Assembly: GCA_965249955.1 (NCBI GenBank)
Contig: OZ252261.1
Coordinates: 806,001 to 870,000 of the forward strand
Source: SB11 sp965249955
GTDB lineage: Bacteria > Bacteroidota > Bacteroidia > UBA8524
Length of the DNA stretch: 64,000 nt
Direction of reading: 5' to 3'
Part shown: positions 18,086-26,698 of the stretch, in pieces
Numbering within the stretch: position 1 is the first letter of the stretch
Layout of the letters: every line of letters begins with the position of its first letter
Notes under the pieces: generated by a model
Databases searched by the model: none
What the model saw: only the letters and a program-made list of their open reading frames with translations
What the model was told of the DNA's origin: nothing
Made by a program: the position numbers and the translations under genes

Positions 18086-19206
18086 GAATTGGAATAGAAG
18101 CACAACGACTTTTTAGAAAAAAGAAGCACGGCATGGATATAGTTGCGCTTGAGCTTATAAAAGCCCTGCAAAAACTTGATACGCCGCACCAATTTGTTGT
18201 ATTTGTAAAGCCAGATGAAGACGACAAAGTAATATTACCTACCCATAATTTTGAAATTGTAAAAGTAGAAGGAGGCCCCTACCCTATTTGGGAGCAGGTA
18301 AAACTTCCCGCAGCAGTTAAAGAACATAAAATTGATGTACTGCATTGCACATCAAACACAGCACCGCTAAAATGCCCTGTGCCCTTAGTGGTTACACTGC
18401 ACGATATAATATACCTTGAAAAACTAAACCTAAGCCAAGGCACATGGTACCAGCGCATAGGCAACCTATACCGCCGTTGGAATGTTCCCAAAGTAGTAAA
18501 AATAAGCAAAGCCATAGCCACAGTATCAAACTACGAGCGTAAGCGTATTATTGACCATTTTGGCTTACCGCCTGAAAAGGTAACAACAGTATACAACGCC
18601 GTGGGCGAACATTTTAAGCCCATTGACGATGAAATGGCTTTGCAAAGCATCAGACTAAAGTATAAACTGCCCAAAAGCTATATGTTTTTTTTAGGCAATA
18701 CCGACCCTAAAAAAAATGTACGTGGTGTTATGGCAGCACTAAAGTTGCTAAAAAGCCAAAACAAACTGCCCTTGCCACTGGTAATGCCCGACCTTGACAG
18801 AGATTACCTGCAACGTACCCTGCAAGAGCTTAAAGCCACCGACCTAAAAGACAATATTATTACCTGTGGGTATGTGCCCAACCACGAGTTGCCAAGTATT
18901 ATAAACAACGCCACCATATTCTTATACCCATCGCTGCGCGAAAGTTTTGGGATACCCCTGCTAGAGGCTATGGCGTGCGGTGTGCCCGTTATTACCTCAA
19001 ATACATCAAGTATGCCCGAAGTAGCAGGCGATGCCGCTTTGTTTATTGATCCTTTTAAACCTGAAACACTTGCTGAAAAAATAGAATTGTTGATGAACAC
19101 CCCCGATTTGCGCACCGAATTAAAACAGAAAGGTTTGCAAAGGGCACAACAATTTAGCTGGGAAAATACCGCCCGCCAAATGCTTCAGCTATACGAAAAT
19201 ATTTAG
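18082..19206 (+). CDS. Glycosyltransferase family 4
   Basis: 374 residues, GT-B fold. The N-terminus MRIGIEAQRLFRKKKHGMDIVALEL is the donor-independent half; the C-terminal half has FFLGNTDPKKN and SLRESFGIPLLEAMACGVPVI, which holds the E-x7-E motif that binds the nucleotide sugar in family 4. Cytoplasmic. Overlaps the upstream gene by 4 bp and is followed 17 bp later by a methyltransferase gene. Confidence 0.93.
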   Translation: MRIGIEAQRLFRKKKHGMDIVALELIKALQKLDTPHQFVVFVKPDEDDKVILPTHNFEIVKVEGGPYPIWEQVKLPAAVKEHKIDVLHCTSNTAPLKCPVPLVVTLHDIIYLEKLNLSQGTWYQRIGNLYRRWNVPKVVKISKAIATVSNYERKRIIDHFGLPPEKVTTVYNAVGEHFKPIDDEMALQSIRLKYKLPKSYMFFLGNTDPKKNVRGVMAALKLLKSQNKLPLPLVMPDLDRDYLQRTLQELKATDLKDNIITCGYVPNHELPSIINNATIFLYPSLRESFGIPLLEAMACGVPVITSNTSSMPEVAGDAALFIDPFKPETLAEKIELLMNTPDLRTELKQKGLQRAQQFSWENTARQMLQLYENI

Positions 19207-19223
19207 CCACCTTATAAATATAC

Positions 19224-19979
19224 ATGAAAGATTACTACAAGCACACGGTTTATCAGCACGTTGAAGATTTTAAACGTTTAGATTTTATTGTAGACCAAAC
19301 TACCCAATACAACAAAGAAACAAGTAAAGTACTTGATATTGGTTGCGGCAATGGAAACATTGCACTTGCACTTGGTAGTTTAGGATTTAATGTAAAAGGT
19401 ATTGATGTTGACGATGCTTCAATAGAAACCGCTAACAGTATAAACACTTTTGCCAACGTAGCCTTTGAAGTAGCTGATGCTAATAAATTTACCATAAACG
19501 ACGAGTACGATGTGGTAATATGCAGCGAAGTACTGGAGCACCTTCCCCACCCTGAAGAATTAGTACAAAGTGCTTACCGAATTTTAAAACCCGGCGGTAT
19601 AATGATAGTAACCGTGCCTAACGGCTATGGCCCCCGCGAAACTATAATGACCAAACCAATGCAATGGATGATGCGCAAAGGCTATACGCGCCAATTGGTG
19701 AAGGTGAAAAAAGCCTTTGGCTATGCCAATGCTACCGAGCAAAGTAGTAACCCTGATTTGACGCACATACAGTTCTTCTCGCGCACCAAACTAACCAACA
19801 TGATGCAAAGTGCAGGCTTTAGCCAACACGCCTTTGCAAAAGCCGATTTTTTCGACCGTATATTCCCATACTCTATGCTTGCCAACCGCATTAGTGCACT
19901 ACAAAAATTAGACTGTGCAGTGGCCGATGTTTTACCTGCCGCTTGTACCTGTGGCTTTTATACAGCATGGAAAAAATAG
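19224..19979 (+). CDS. Class I SAM-dependent methyltransferase
   Basis: 251 residues. The SAM-binding motif VLDIGCGNGNIALALG (about 37-52), the acidic residue at the end of strand 2 (VKGIDVDD) and the motif IV/post-motif CSEVLEHLPHPEELV followed by LKPGGIMIVTVPN are all present, in the order of class I enzymes of the UbiE/Coq5 type. In this operon the likely substrate is a sugar of the repeat unit or its lipid carrier, but that is inferred from position only. Confidence 0.88.
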   Translation: MKDYYKHTVYQHVEDFKRLDFIVDQTTQYNKETSKVLDIGCGNGNIALALGSLGFNVKGIDVDDASIETANSINTFANVAFEVADANKFTINDEYDVVICSEVLEHLPHPEELVQSAYRILKPGGIMIVTVPNGYGPRETIMTKPMQWMMRKGYTRQLVKVKKAFGYANATEQSSNPDLTHIQFFSRTKLTNMMQSAGFSQHAFAKADFFDRIFPYSMLANRISALQKLDCAVADVLPAACTCGFYTAWKK

Positions 19980-19989
19980 AAACAACCCA

Positions 19990-21162
19990 ATGAACACAGC
20001 AGAAATACTATTTTGGATATTTTTTACCATAGTACTGTATACCTTTTTTGGCTACGGAATTATAGTATTTATACTGGTGAAGATAAAACACGCCATTTGG
20101 CCTAAAAAAGTTGCTTACGATGCTACATTTTTACCCGATATTACCCTAATAGTACCCAGCTATAACGAAGCTGATTTTATACTTGAAAAAGTAGAAAACA
20201 GCAAAAACCTTGATTACCCCAAAGACAAACTGCATATACTTTTTATTACCGATGGCAGCGACGATGGCACCTACGAGAAAATAAAAGATATAGAAGGCAT
20301 TACCGTGATGCACACCCCCGAACGGGGCGGAAAATCAGGAGCAATGAACCGCGCTATGAAGGAGGTTACTACTGAATTTGTAGTGTTTTGCGACGCCAAT
20401 ACAATATTAAATACAGAAGCACTTCGCGAAATAGTGAAACACTACCAAGACCCTAAAACGGGTGCGGTAGCGTGCGAAAAACGCATCATACAAAAAGATA
20501 AAGAAAACGCCAGCAGTGCAGGCGAAGGATTGTATTGGAAATACGAATCGTTTCTTAAAAAATACGATAGCGATTTGTACACCACCGCAGGTGCAGCAGG
20601 CGAGCTGATGAGCTGCCGTACCAACCTATACCAACACCTTGAGCCCGATACTTTGCTGGATGATTTTATGCTAACCATGCGTATAGCCGAAAAAGGCTAC
20701 CGCATTGTATACGAGCCACAGGCCTATGCTATGGAAACCGCATCAATGTCGGTAAAAGAAGAGCTAAAACGCAAAGTGCGTATATGTGCCGGCGGTTGGC
20801 AAAGTATAATGCGCTTGGGCAACCTGCTCAATCCGTTTTACAACCTGCCATTATGGTTCATCTATGTATCGCGCAAAGTACTGCGTTGGTCGCTTACACC
20901 GCTGTGTATGCTACTATTATTGCCCCTAAACATACTTTTAGTGCTTGATGGCAATATATTCTATATTCTGCTATTACTAGGCCAAATAGCCTTTTACAGT
21001 GCTGCCGCCCTCGGCTGGTATTTCGAGAATAAAAAGATGAAGTTTAAGGCATTTTTTGTGCCCTACTACTTCTTTATAATGAATTACTCAGTATTTGCAG
21101 GTTTTATTCGCTTCATCCGCAAACGTCAGTCTGTTCGTTGGGAACGCGCTAAAAGGGCGTAG
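19990..21162 (+). CDS. Membrane glycosyltransferase family 2, end of polysaccharide operon
   Basis: 390 residues with the start taken at the ATG at 19990 (MNTAEILFW, directly a membrane helix); the frame is open further upstream but there it overlaps the methyltransferase gene. GT2 motifs: LIVPSYNE, ITDGSDDGT, FCDANT (DxD) and LLDDFMLTMR (the ED-type catalytic region). C-terminal helices at about 300-385. The acceptor motif differs from the canonical QxxRW (KVRICAGGWQSI). Similar proteins include poly-GlcNAc synthase-like enzymes. Last gene of the operon, 11 bp after the methyltransferase. Confidence 0.88.
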   Translation: MNTAEILFWIFFTIVLYTFFGYGIIVFILVKIKHAIWPKKVAYDATFLPDITLIVPSYNEADFILEKVENSKNLDYPKDKLHILFITDGSDDGTYEKIKDIEGITVMHTPERGGKSGAMNRAMKEVTTEFVVFCDANTILNTEALREIVKHYQDPKTGAVACEKRIIQKDKENASSAGEGLYWKYESFLKKYDSDLYTTAGAAGELMSCRTNLYQHLEPDTLLDDFMLTMRIAEKGYRIVYEPQAYAMETASMSVKEELKRKVRICAGGWQSIMRLGNLLNPFYNLPLWFIYVSRKVLRWSLTPLCMLLLLPLNILLVLDGNIFYILLLLGQIAFYSAAALGWYFENKKMKFKAFFVPYYFFIMNYSVFAGFIRFIRKRQSVRWERAKRA

Positions 21163-21345
21163 CTAAGTGTATCATCTTGAACTTGTGTGACGAGAGTATG
21201 GTAAAGAGTTTATAGTGATAATCAAAAAGTTAATCTAGTCAGCACGCACGAACGCTCTCACCTGCCGTAACCCCTTTTACAATTTAATCTTTACACCTAT
21301 TTCTTTCTATCGATTAATGCTAAATGTATATTGCCAAATGCCTAT

Positions 21346-21894
21346 TTATATTTCTAAGCTATACATAATATCTGTACGGAGTACATATTTTTTCCCTTTA
21401 CTTATAACGTTTCCTTCATGTTCAAGCTGATGAAGAAAAATTAATAAACTACCTTGTTTCGGTTGGATAATACAATTGTTAAAAATAGTTTCGCCACCAG
21501 TAAAATTATCATTTAAATAAATCATAAATGTATAATAACTAGCTTCATTTTCATTTCTTATAAAACTTTGGTCGTGATGTTTCTTAAATTGTTGACCAGG
21601 TTCATACCTGTAAAATCTAAATAATTCATTTAATCCTTTTACTTTACTTAAGCCAATCTTTTTTGGTATAAATGGACTTGCTTTATTAAACAATTGCTCT
21701 GAAAGTTGAGGGTCTGTAAATAAAACTCTATCATTATTTCTAGTACCCTCTATTCTTTGGAAACCTTTTTCGGTTTCTACTAATGCGTGTTCATAACCTC
21801 TTTTCTCAGATAGTTCAATAAAGTAATTACACTCTTCTACCGTTATAAATTCGGTAACAAGAAGGATATTATCTTCTTTTTTTATGAGTTCCAT
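21346..21894 (-). CDS. 2-oxoglutarate/Fe(II) oxygenase, prolyl 4-hydroxylase-like
   Basis: 182 residues. The facial triad is visible: H106 and D108 in KKHHDQSF, and H159 in LEHEG; R173 in KKYVLRTD is placed to bind 2-oxoglutarate. FTGGETIF (131-138) is typical of prolyl 4-hydroxylase-like proteins. Cytoplasmic, substrate unknown. The gene is more AT-rich than its neighbours, which hints at separate acquisition. The stop of the upstream gene (21897-22364) is 2 bp away, so they are co-transcribed. Confidence 0.85.
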   Translation of the reverse strand: MELIKKEDNILLVTEFITVEECNYFIELSEKRGYEHALVETEKGFQRIEGTRNNDRVLFTDPQLSEQLFNKASPFIPKKIGLSKVKGLNELFRFYRYEPGQQFKKHHDQSFIRNENEASYYTFMIYLNDNFTGGETIFNNCIIQPKQGSLLIFLHQLEHEGNVISKGKKYVLRTDIMYSLEI

Positions 21895-21896
21895 TA

Positions 21897-22364
21897 TTAC
21901 TTACATTCGGGTTCAATTGCCTTCAATTCCATTACTTCAACAGCATTAAGTTCTTTAGCTACCTGCAAATCAAAGCTATTGGCTTGTTTTTTTAGATAAT
22001 ATCCTTTGCGAATGTATTGACCTGTGTTTAGGTGTCCGCCCCAGCCGGTATAGTATTCTACAGTATCAGTACCGTTTAGCAATTGTACGGTAACAGTGCC
22101 TTTGCTGTTGGCTTCTAAAAAAGTGTTTACTACTTGTCCCGCAAACTGCTGCTCGTAGGCCAGTTGACAAGGTTTTTTTAGCTTGTGCGAGTATTTGCCG
22201 TACCAAAACCACATATACACACCAAAGGCTATAAAACCAACTATAATAATAATGTTTCTAATAAGCCCCATACGCTTGCTTACCCAATAAATACCCTTAT
22301 CGCTATCACCGTCAGTTCTGTTGCGTAGTGTATTAAAACGGTTTGATATTTCGCCTTTTTGCAT
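21897..22364 (-). CDS. Hypothetical protein with one membrane helix
   Basis: 155 residues: a charged N-terminus of about 33 residues, one membrane helix at about 35-53 (IRNIIIIVGFIAFGVYMWFWY), then a soluble domain of about 100 residues with strands and two cysteines (C67 and the penultimate residue). I do not recognise it. It lies 6 bp downstream of the FG-GAP gene and 2 bp upstream of the oxygenase gene, so the three form a probable transcription unit. Confidence 0.6.
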   Translation of the reverse strand: MQKGEISNRFNTLRNRTDGDSDKGIYWVSKRMGLIRNIIIIVGFIAFGVYMWFWYGKYSHKLKKPCQLAYEQQFAGQVVNTFLEANSKGTVTVQLLNGTDTVEYYTGWGGHLNTGQYIRKGYYLKKQANSFDLQVAKELNAVEVMELKAIEPECK

Positions 22365-22370
22365 TGTTTA

Positions 22371-24734
22371 TTATTTCACCAATGTGCCTGTGTGCAATGT
22401 TTCGCCTATTTTCAGCCGGTAAGTATATACCCCCTGTGCCACATCAGCTAGCCACTGCAAGCACTGTTGCCCACCGGCAAAGGTATAGTTTGTGCTATAA
22501 ACTTGTCGACCCAATACATCAAAAATTTGTAATTGCACCTGTTGTTTCTTTGGCAGCAAAAGGGTAAATATTTTTTCAGCAGTAAAAGGGTTGGAGCTTA
22601 CTGATACAAGGGCTTTTGGAGCTTCCACCTGTGGTGTGTTTAGCCACACATTTCCACCTTCGCTTAAGTAGTTTAGCTTATTTATAGTAATGTTGGTAAA
22701 CCGTTCGGTATTGGGCTTATTGTGCCATCGCACCACAGCACTGTCAATTTTAGTGTGCTGCCCAAGCCCAAAAAACAAGCGGCAGGGCTTTTGGCTTTTT
22801 ATCCCTCTGCCGGCGTTAACATCTTGCATATAGCGTTTGCCCCCCGCCCAAATACATACGCGCGCACCTATTGCATTTTTATTGCCTGTGGTAGCCCTTA
22901 GCTCTATACTAACAAAGTTGCCGCTGTGTGGGGTGTTGTTTTTGTAAAACCTAAAATTATAGCCATTACCTATAATTACATCCAGTTTGCCATCGTTGTC
23001 GTAATCAACAAAAGTGGGGTTTTCGCCGCCGTTTACTTTGTTTAGCCCATAGTGAAATGTTTTTAAAGCAAAAGTATTATCGGGTTGCTGTATATAAACA
23101 TCATTAAAATTACACTCGTAATAGGTGGTGGTGATAATATCCATCAACCCGTCGTTGTTCAAATCGCCAAATGCTGCGTTAGCGTGGGTTTCTTCAAGTT
23201 GCAAGCCTATGGGTGATAGTTGTCCCGCCTTTTCCGATACCTGCCCCACCATATCGGTAAATGTGTAGTTTGCAGCTCCATCGTTAGCAAACAAAGTTGT
23301 CATTCGGGTATCTTCTTTCACTGTAATATTGCTACCATCGGAGCCCCAAGGGGCTTGGTATTGCACAGGTGGCATATTGCGCGGATGCGAAAAATTGCTA
23401 TGCAGCAAATCCATATCCCCGTCGTTGTCATAATCTGCCCAATCGCAACCTGTACTCATATTGTAGAACAAAGTACCCTTGTTATTATCTATAGGGGTTT
23501 GGTTTATAATATTATCAAAACTGCCGTCTCCATTATTTCTAAAGAAATTATCGTAGCTGGTGGGTCTATCAAGCGAAGCCGCATAATTAGCCACGTACAA
23601 ATCTAAATCACCGTCGTTATCGTAATCAACCCATTGGCTGCCTCGGCTAAAACCAAGTGTATTTCCGCCCAATCGATAGGTTTCATCTGTAAAGCCTAAA
23701 TTTCTTGTATTAATCAATAAAAAATTAGGTGTAGGTGTGCCGTACGGCTGCCAAAGCTGACCAATAAAAATATCAGGATAGCCATCGGTATTTATATCGG
23801 CTATGCTAAAACTGGTGATTGACTTAAAATTTGGAAGGCCGTTTAATTGCTGTTGGGTATAGGTGTTATCTCCATTGTTGCGATACAAATAGTTTTGTGC
23901 AGCATTGTGCGATAAGAAAAGTATATCGTCCCACCCGTCATTATCCATATCAATAAACATATTGGCCGCAGGATTTACAGCGTAATCTATATTGGCGGTA
24001 TTGTTAATATTTGTAAAAGTGCCGTTTCCGTTGTTTAAAAACAACTTGTTGCCTACCAACATATCCAAATGGCTATCAAGGTTTATATTGCCAATAGCCA
24101 CATTTTCATCTGTTTTATTGCCGCTTTTAATATTAGCAGCCTCAACCACATTTACAAACCAAGGGGATGATGGTAATGGGTCGTACTCAAGCACTACATC
24201 AATTGCAAAGCTACGCGTGCCTTGCAACGCTCGTTTACCTTGTGCATTTTCAGCAGTTAAAAACAAAAACTCTCCTCCTCTTTGCGGGTCGGCTTTGCAG
24301 CTTGGGCTAAGGGTATCCAAACCCACACGAAGGTTTGTGTTTACCATATTGCTAATGGCTACAAAAAACTGGTTGTTTTCTACTCTAATATTTAGCCCTG
24401 TTAGCAGCACTTCAATGCGTTCATCATCGGCATCGGTTGTTTTGGTAATTGTTACAGGAGGAAATAAATTGGCTTGCAGTTGGGGGTGAACTGTGCCGCC
24501 CTCGTGCCCAAACATTTGCAAAAGTGCCGTGCCGCCTTTAGTGCCGCTAAGTGTAACTATTATACTTTTAATACTTGCGGGGCCTTGTGGCTCAAACCGA
24601 GCTATTTGTTTTGGGTAAGTGCTTGGCGCATAGGTTGATGCCCACAGCCTATCTACTTGGTAGTAGCGTAGGGTATCGGCGGCATTGCTTAAGTGGCTTA
24701 TTAATAGTAATAAAAGTATTAGTGTAACTCTCAT
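22371..24734 (-). CDS. Secreted FG-GAP/ASPIC-UnbV protein with T9SS sorting domain
   Basis: 787 residues with an N-terminal signal peptide (about 1-18). The middle holds repeated FG-GAP/VCBS units with DxDxDG-type calcium loops (for example DMDNDGWDD, DYDNDGDLD, DYDNDGDMD, DLNNDGLMD, DYDNDGKLD), predicted to form a beta-propeller. Then comes an ASPIC/UnbV-like segment (IGARVCIWAGGKRYMQDV and GRGIKSQ). The last 75 residues are a type A type IX secretion sorting domain (IFDVLGRQVYS, GVYTYRLKIG). It is therefore exported by T9SS and kept at or released from the surface. Ligand unknown. Confidence 0.9.
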   Translation of the reverse strand: MRVTLILLLLLISHLSNAADTLRYYQVDRLWASTYAPSTYPKQIARFEPQGPASIKSIIVTLSGTKGGTALLQMFGHEGGTVHPQLQANLFPPVTITKTTDADDERIEVLLTGLNIRVENNQFFVAISNMVNTNLRVGLDTLSPSCKADPQRGGEFLFLTAENAQGKRALQGTRSFAIDVVLEYDPLPSSPWFVNVVEAANIKSGNKTDENVAIGNINLDSHLDMLVGNKLFLNNGNGTFTNINNTANIDYAVNPAANMFIDMDNDGWDDILFLSHNAAQNYLYRNNGDNTYTQQQLNGLPNFKSITSFSIADINTDGYPDIFIGQLWQPYGTPTPNFLLINTRNLGFTDETYRLGGNTLGFSRGSQWVDYDNDGDLDLYVANYAASLDRPTSYDNFFRNNGDGSFDNIINQTPIDNNKGTLFYNMSTGCDWADYDNDGDMDLLHSNFSHPRNMPPVQYQAPWGSDGSNITVKEDTRMTTLFANDGAANYTFTDMVGQVSEKAGQLSPIGLQLEETHANAAFGDLNNDGLMDIITTTYYECNFNDVYIQQPDNTFALKTFHYGLNKVNGGENPTFVDYDNDGKLDVIIGNGYNFRFYKNNTPHSGNFVSIELRATTGNKNAIGARVCIWAGGKRYMQDVNAGRGIKSQKPCRLFFGLGQHTKIDSAVVRWHNKPNTERFTNITINKLNYLSEGGNVWLNTPQVEAPKALVSVSSNPFTAEKIFTLLLPKKQQVQLQIFDVLGRQVYSTNYTFAGGQQCLQWLADVAQGVYTYRLKIGETLHTGTLVK

Positions 24735-24737
24735 TAG

Positions 24738-25394
24738 CTACTGTGTTTTTATTGCTGAAAACACAATTTTTTTGAGAAAATTGGCCACCGGTATTGTACT
24801 TTCTACTCCCCCAAAATCAGTAAGTTTTGGAAGGTTGTTTTTGAAAAATACTTGAAAGTGGGATATTTCTATTAACGAGCTGGCCAACGAGCGGGGATAT
24901 TCAAACTTGGGGTTGAACTCTAAAATAATATTTGCTATTTGTGCACACACATCTTTATAAGGTTTAAAGAGTTGTGTTTCGTTATCGGTGCTTACATTTT
25001 TTGTAAGGTATGATTTTGACGATTCAGTAATTACAATTTGCTGTAAGGCTTGTTTATTAATGTGCCCGTAGCCGCTTACTTTATCATCCAACTGAAAGGT
25101 AAGAATGTTTATTATTATCTCTATCTTTTCCTTTGGGTCTTTAATATTATTGGTATTAAACATTAGTTGGTACTCAATCCAATGCCAGTACCAAGTAATA
25201 ATATACATTAACAGCCTGTGCTTGTTTTCAAAATACCTGTATATACTTGCTTCGGTAGTTTTTACTTCCAGCGCCAGTTTTTTAAACGTAAAATCTTCGT
25301 AACCCAGTTTTTGCAATAAATTTATACCCTCCGCCACTATTCGTTGCCCCAGTTCCGACTGTTCAGGGTCGCGTAGGTATAGGTTCTTATTCAT
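24738..25394 (-). CDS. TetR/AcrR family regulator
   Basis: 218 residues using the ATG at 25394 (MNKNLYLRDPEQ); an ATG eight codons upstream is also open. The N-terminal helix-turn-helix (about 13-60, FTFKKLALEVKTTEASIYRYFENKHRLL) is classic TetR; the rest is an all-helical ligand domain I cannot place. It is divergent from an SbtA-like permease gene, and a 43-bp palindrome lies between them, so it probably represses both. The stop of the gene is 3 bp from the start of the FG-GAP gene, so read-through into that gene is possible. Confidence 0.9.
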   Translation of the reverse strand: MNKNLYLRDPEQSELGQRIVAEGINLLQKLGYEDFTFKKLALEVKTTEASIYRYFENKHRLLMYIITWYWHWIEYQLMFNTNNIKDPKEKIEIIINILTFQLDDKVSGYGHINKQALQQIVITESSKSYLTKNVSTDNETQLFKPYKDVCAQIANIILEFNPKFEYPRSLASSLIEISHFQVFFKNNLPKLTDFGGVESTIPVANFLKKIVFSAIKTQ

Positions 25395-25467
25395 TTTTAT
25401 TTGCAGGTACAGCTCCATGGGTATATAATAGTAAAGCTACAAAGTTATAGATAAAATACTAACAAGA

Positions 25468-25512
25468 AATATAATAGTAACACTATTAATGATAGTATTA
25501 CTATTATATTTG
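25468..25512. promoter_or_regulatory. Large palindrome, candidate TetR operator, over a -7 element
   Basis: Two 20-bp arms (25468-25487 and 25491-25510) match at 18 of 20 positions around a 3-bp centre. The right arm overlaps TATATTTG at 25505-25512, which fits the Bacteroidota -7 consensus for the permease gene starting at 25523. A repressor bound here would cover the start of transcription. Confidence 0.7.
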
Positions 25513-25522
25513 CATTAACTTT

Positions 25523-26491
25523 ATGGAAGCACTTTTAGACCCCGTAGTATTGTTTTTTGCCCTTGGCGTATTTGCAGCTCTGATGAAATCAGACCTAAAA
25601 GTACCGGGCAGTTTTTACCAAACTCTTAGTATTTACTTGCTTTTATCTATTGGTATAAAAGGGGGTATTGAACTTTCACACAACAGTTTTTCACAAATTG
25701 TTGCACCATCAGCAGGCACACTTTTATTAGGCATTGTTATTACCCTAATAGCCTTTACCATACTATTAAAGCTAGGCAAATTTGATAGAACCAATGCCGT
25801 AGCCATAGCCACACACTATGGTTCGGTAAGTGCTGTAACCTTTGCTGTTGCCCTTAGTTACCTTAAAAACCTAAATGTTGCGTACGAAAGTTATAGCACG
25901 GTTTTATTGGTAATGCTAGAGATACCCTCAATTGCGGTAGGCATAGTACTGGCACGTGTAGGCGGAAGAACCAAAGGCGCTGCACCACTAAAGCTAAAAG
26001 CAATTTTGCACGAGGTATTTTTTGGCAAAACCATACTATTGTTACTTGGTGGTATGGCCATTGGCCTAGTAACAGGCTATACGCACAATGTGGCCATTAA
26101 CTCGTTTTTTCTCGATTTGTTTAAAGGCTTCTTGTGCTTTTTTATGCTAGAGATGGGTATTGTGAGCGCAGGCCGTATAAAAGACCTTAAAAAAGTAGGC
26201 GCATTTTTGCTGGGTTTCGGTTTGATTATGCCATTAATATCGGCCTTGTTAGGGGTATGTATAGCTTCATTAACCGGCCTAAGCGTTGGCGGTTCGTTTA
26301 TACTGGCCACTATGGCAGCTAGTGCATCATACATAGCTGCACCTGCTGCCATGAAAATAGCTTTGCCTGAAGCTAACCCAACCCTATCACTTACGGCATC
26401 ACTAGGCATTACCTTTCCATTTAACGTATTAGTGGGTATACCTTTGTATTATCAGCTAACCCAGTTTTTATATCCGTTATTAAATGGTTAA
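25523..26491 (+). CDS. SbtA-like sodium-dependent bicarbonate transporter family permease
   Basis: 322 residues with about ten membrane helices in two inverted halves (AVTFAVALSYL in the first, LATMAASASYIAAPAAMKIALPEANP in the second), as in the SbtA family. Cyanobacterial members import bicarbonate with sodium; the substrate of heterotrophic members is not established, so bicarbonate is only the family name. Divergent from the TetR gene and probably controlled by it through the palindrome at 25468-25512. Confidence 0.8.
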   Translation: MEALLDPVVLFFALGVFAALMKSDLKVPGSFYQTLSIYLLLSIGIKGGIELSHNSFSQIVAPSAGTLLLGIVITLIAFTILLKLGKFDRTNAVAIATHYGSVSAVTFAVALSYLKNLNVAYESYSTVLLVMLEIPSIAVGIVLARVGGRTKGAAPLKLKAILHEVFFGKTILLLLGGMAIGLVTGYTHNVAINSFFLDLFKGFLCFFMLEMGIVSAGRIKDLKKVGAFLLGFGLIMPLISALLGVCIASLTGLSVGGSFILATMAASASYIAAPAAMKIALPEANPTLSLTASLGITFPFNVLVGIPLYYQLTQFLYPLLNG

Positions 26492-26698
26492 ATAATAGAA
26501 CCAACACAACAAAAACAGATAAACGTTGTTGACTTTTTTTATAGAAATAAAGGTAAATAGGCTAAAATTTAAAAAAGTGGACAGAAATTTGCTTAGCAAC
26601 AACTTTGGCAAAATATTTTAAACTTTGCTTGATAGAGTTTTTTACTAATATGTTTAGCAAAAAGGAGTGCCATTTGGCACAAGGGTTATAAAACAAAT

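Noticed and set aside
26676..26693. TGGCAC...TTATA resembling a sigma-54 promoter upstream of the ABC gene
   Set aside because: The -24 half is good, but the -12 half lacks the invariant GC, so it fails as a sigma-54 site despite the sigma-54 activator at 4502.
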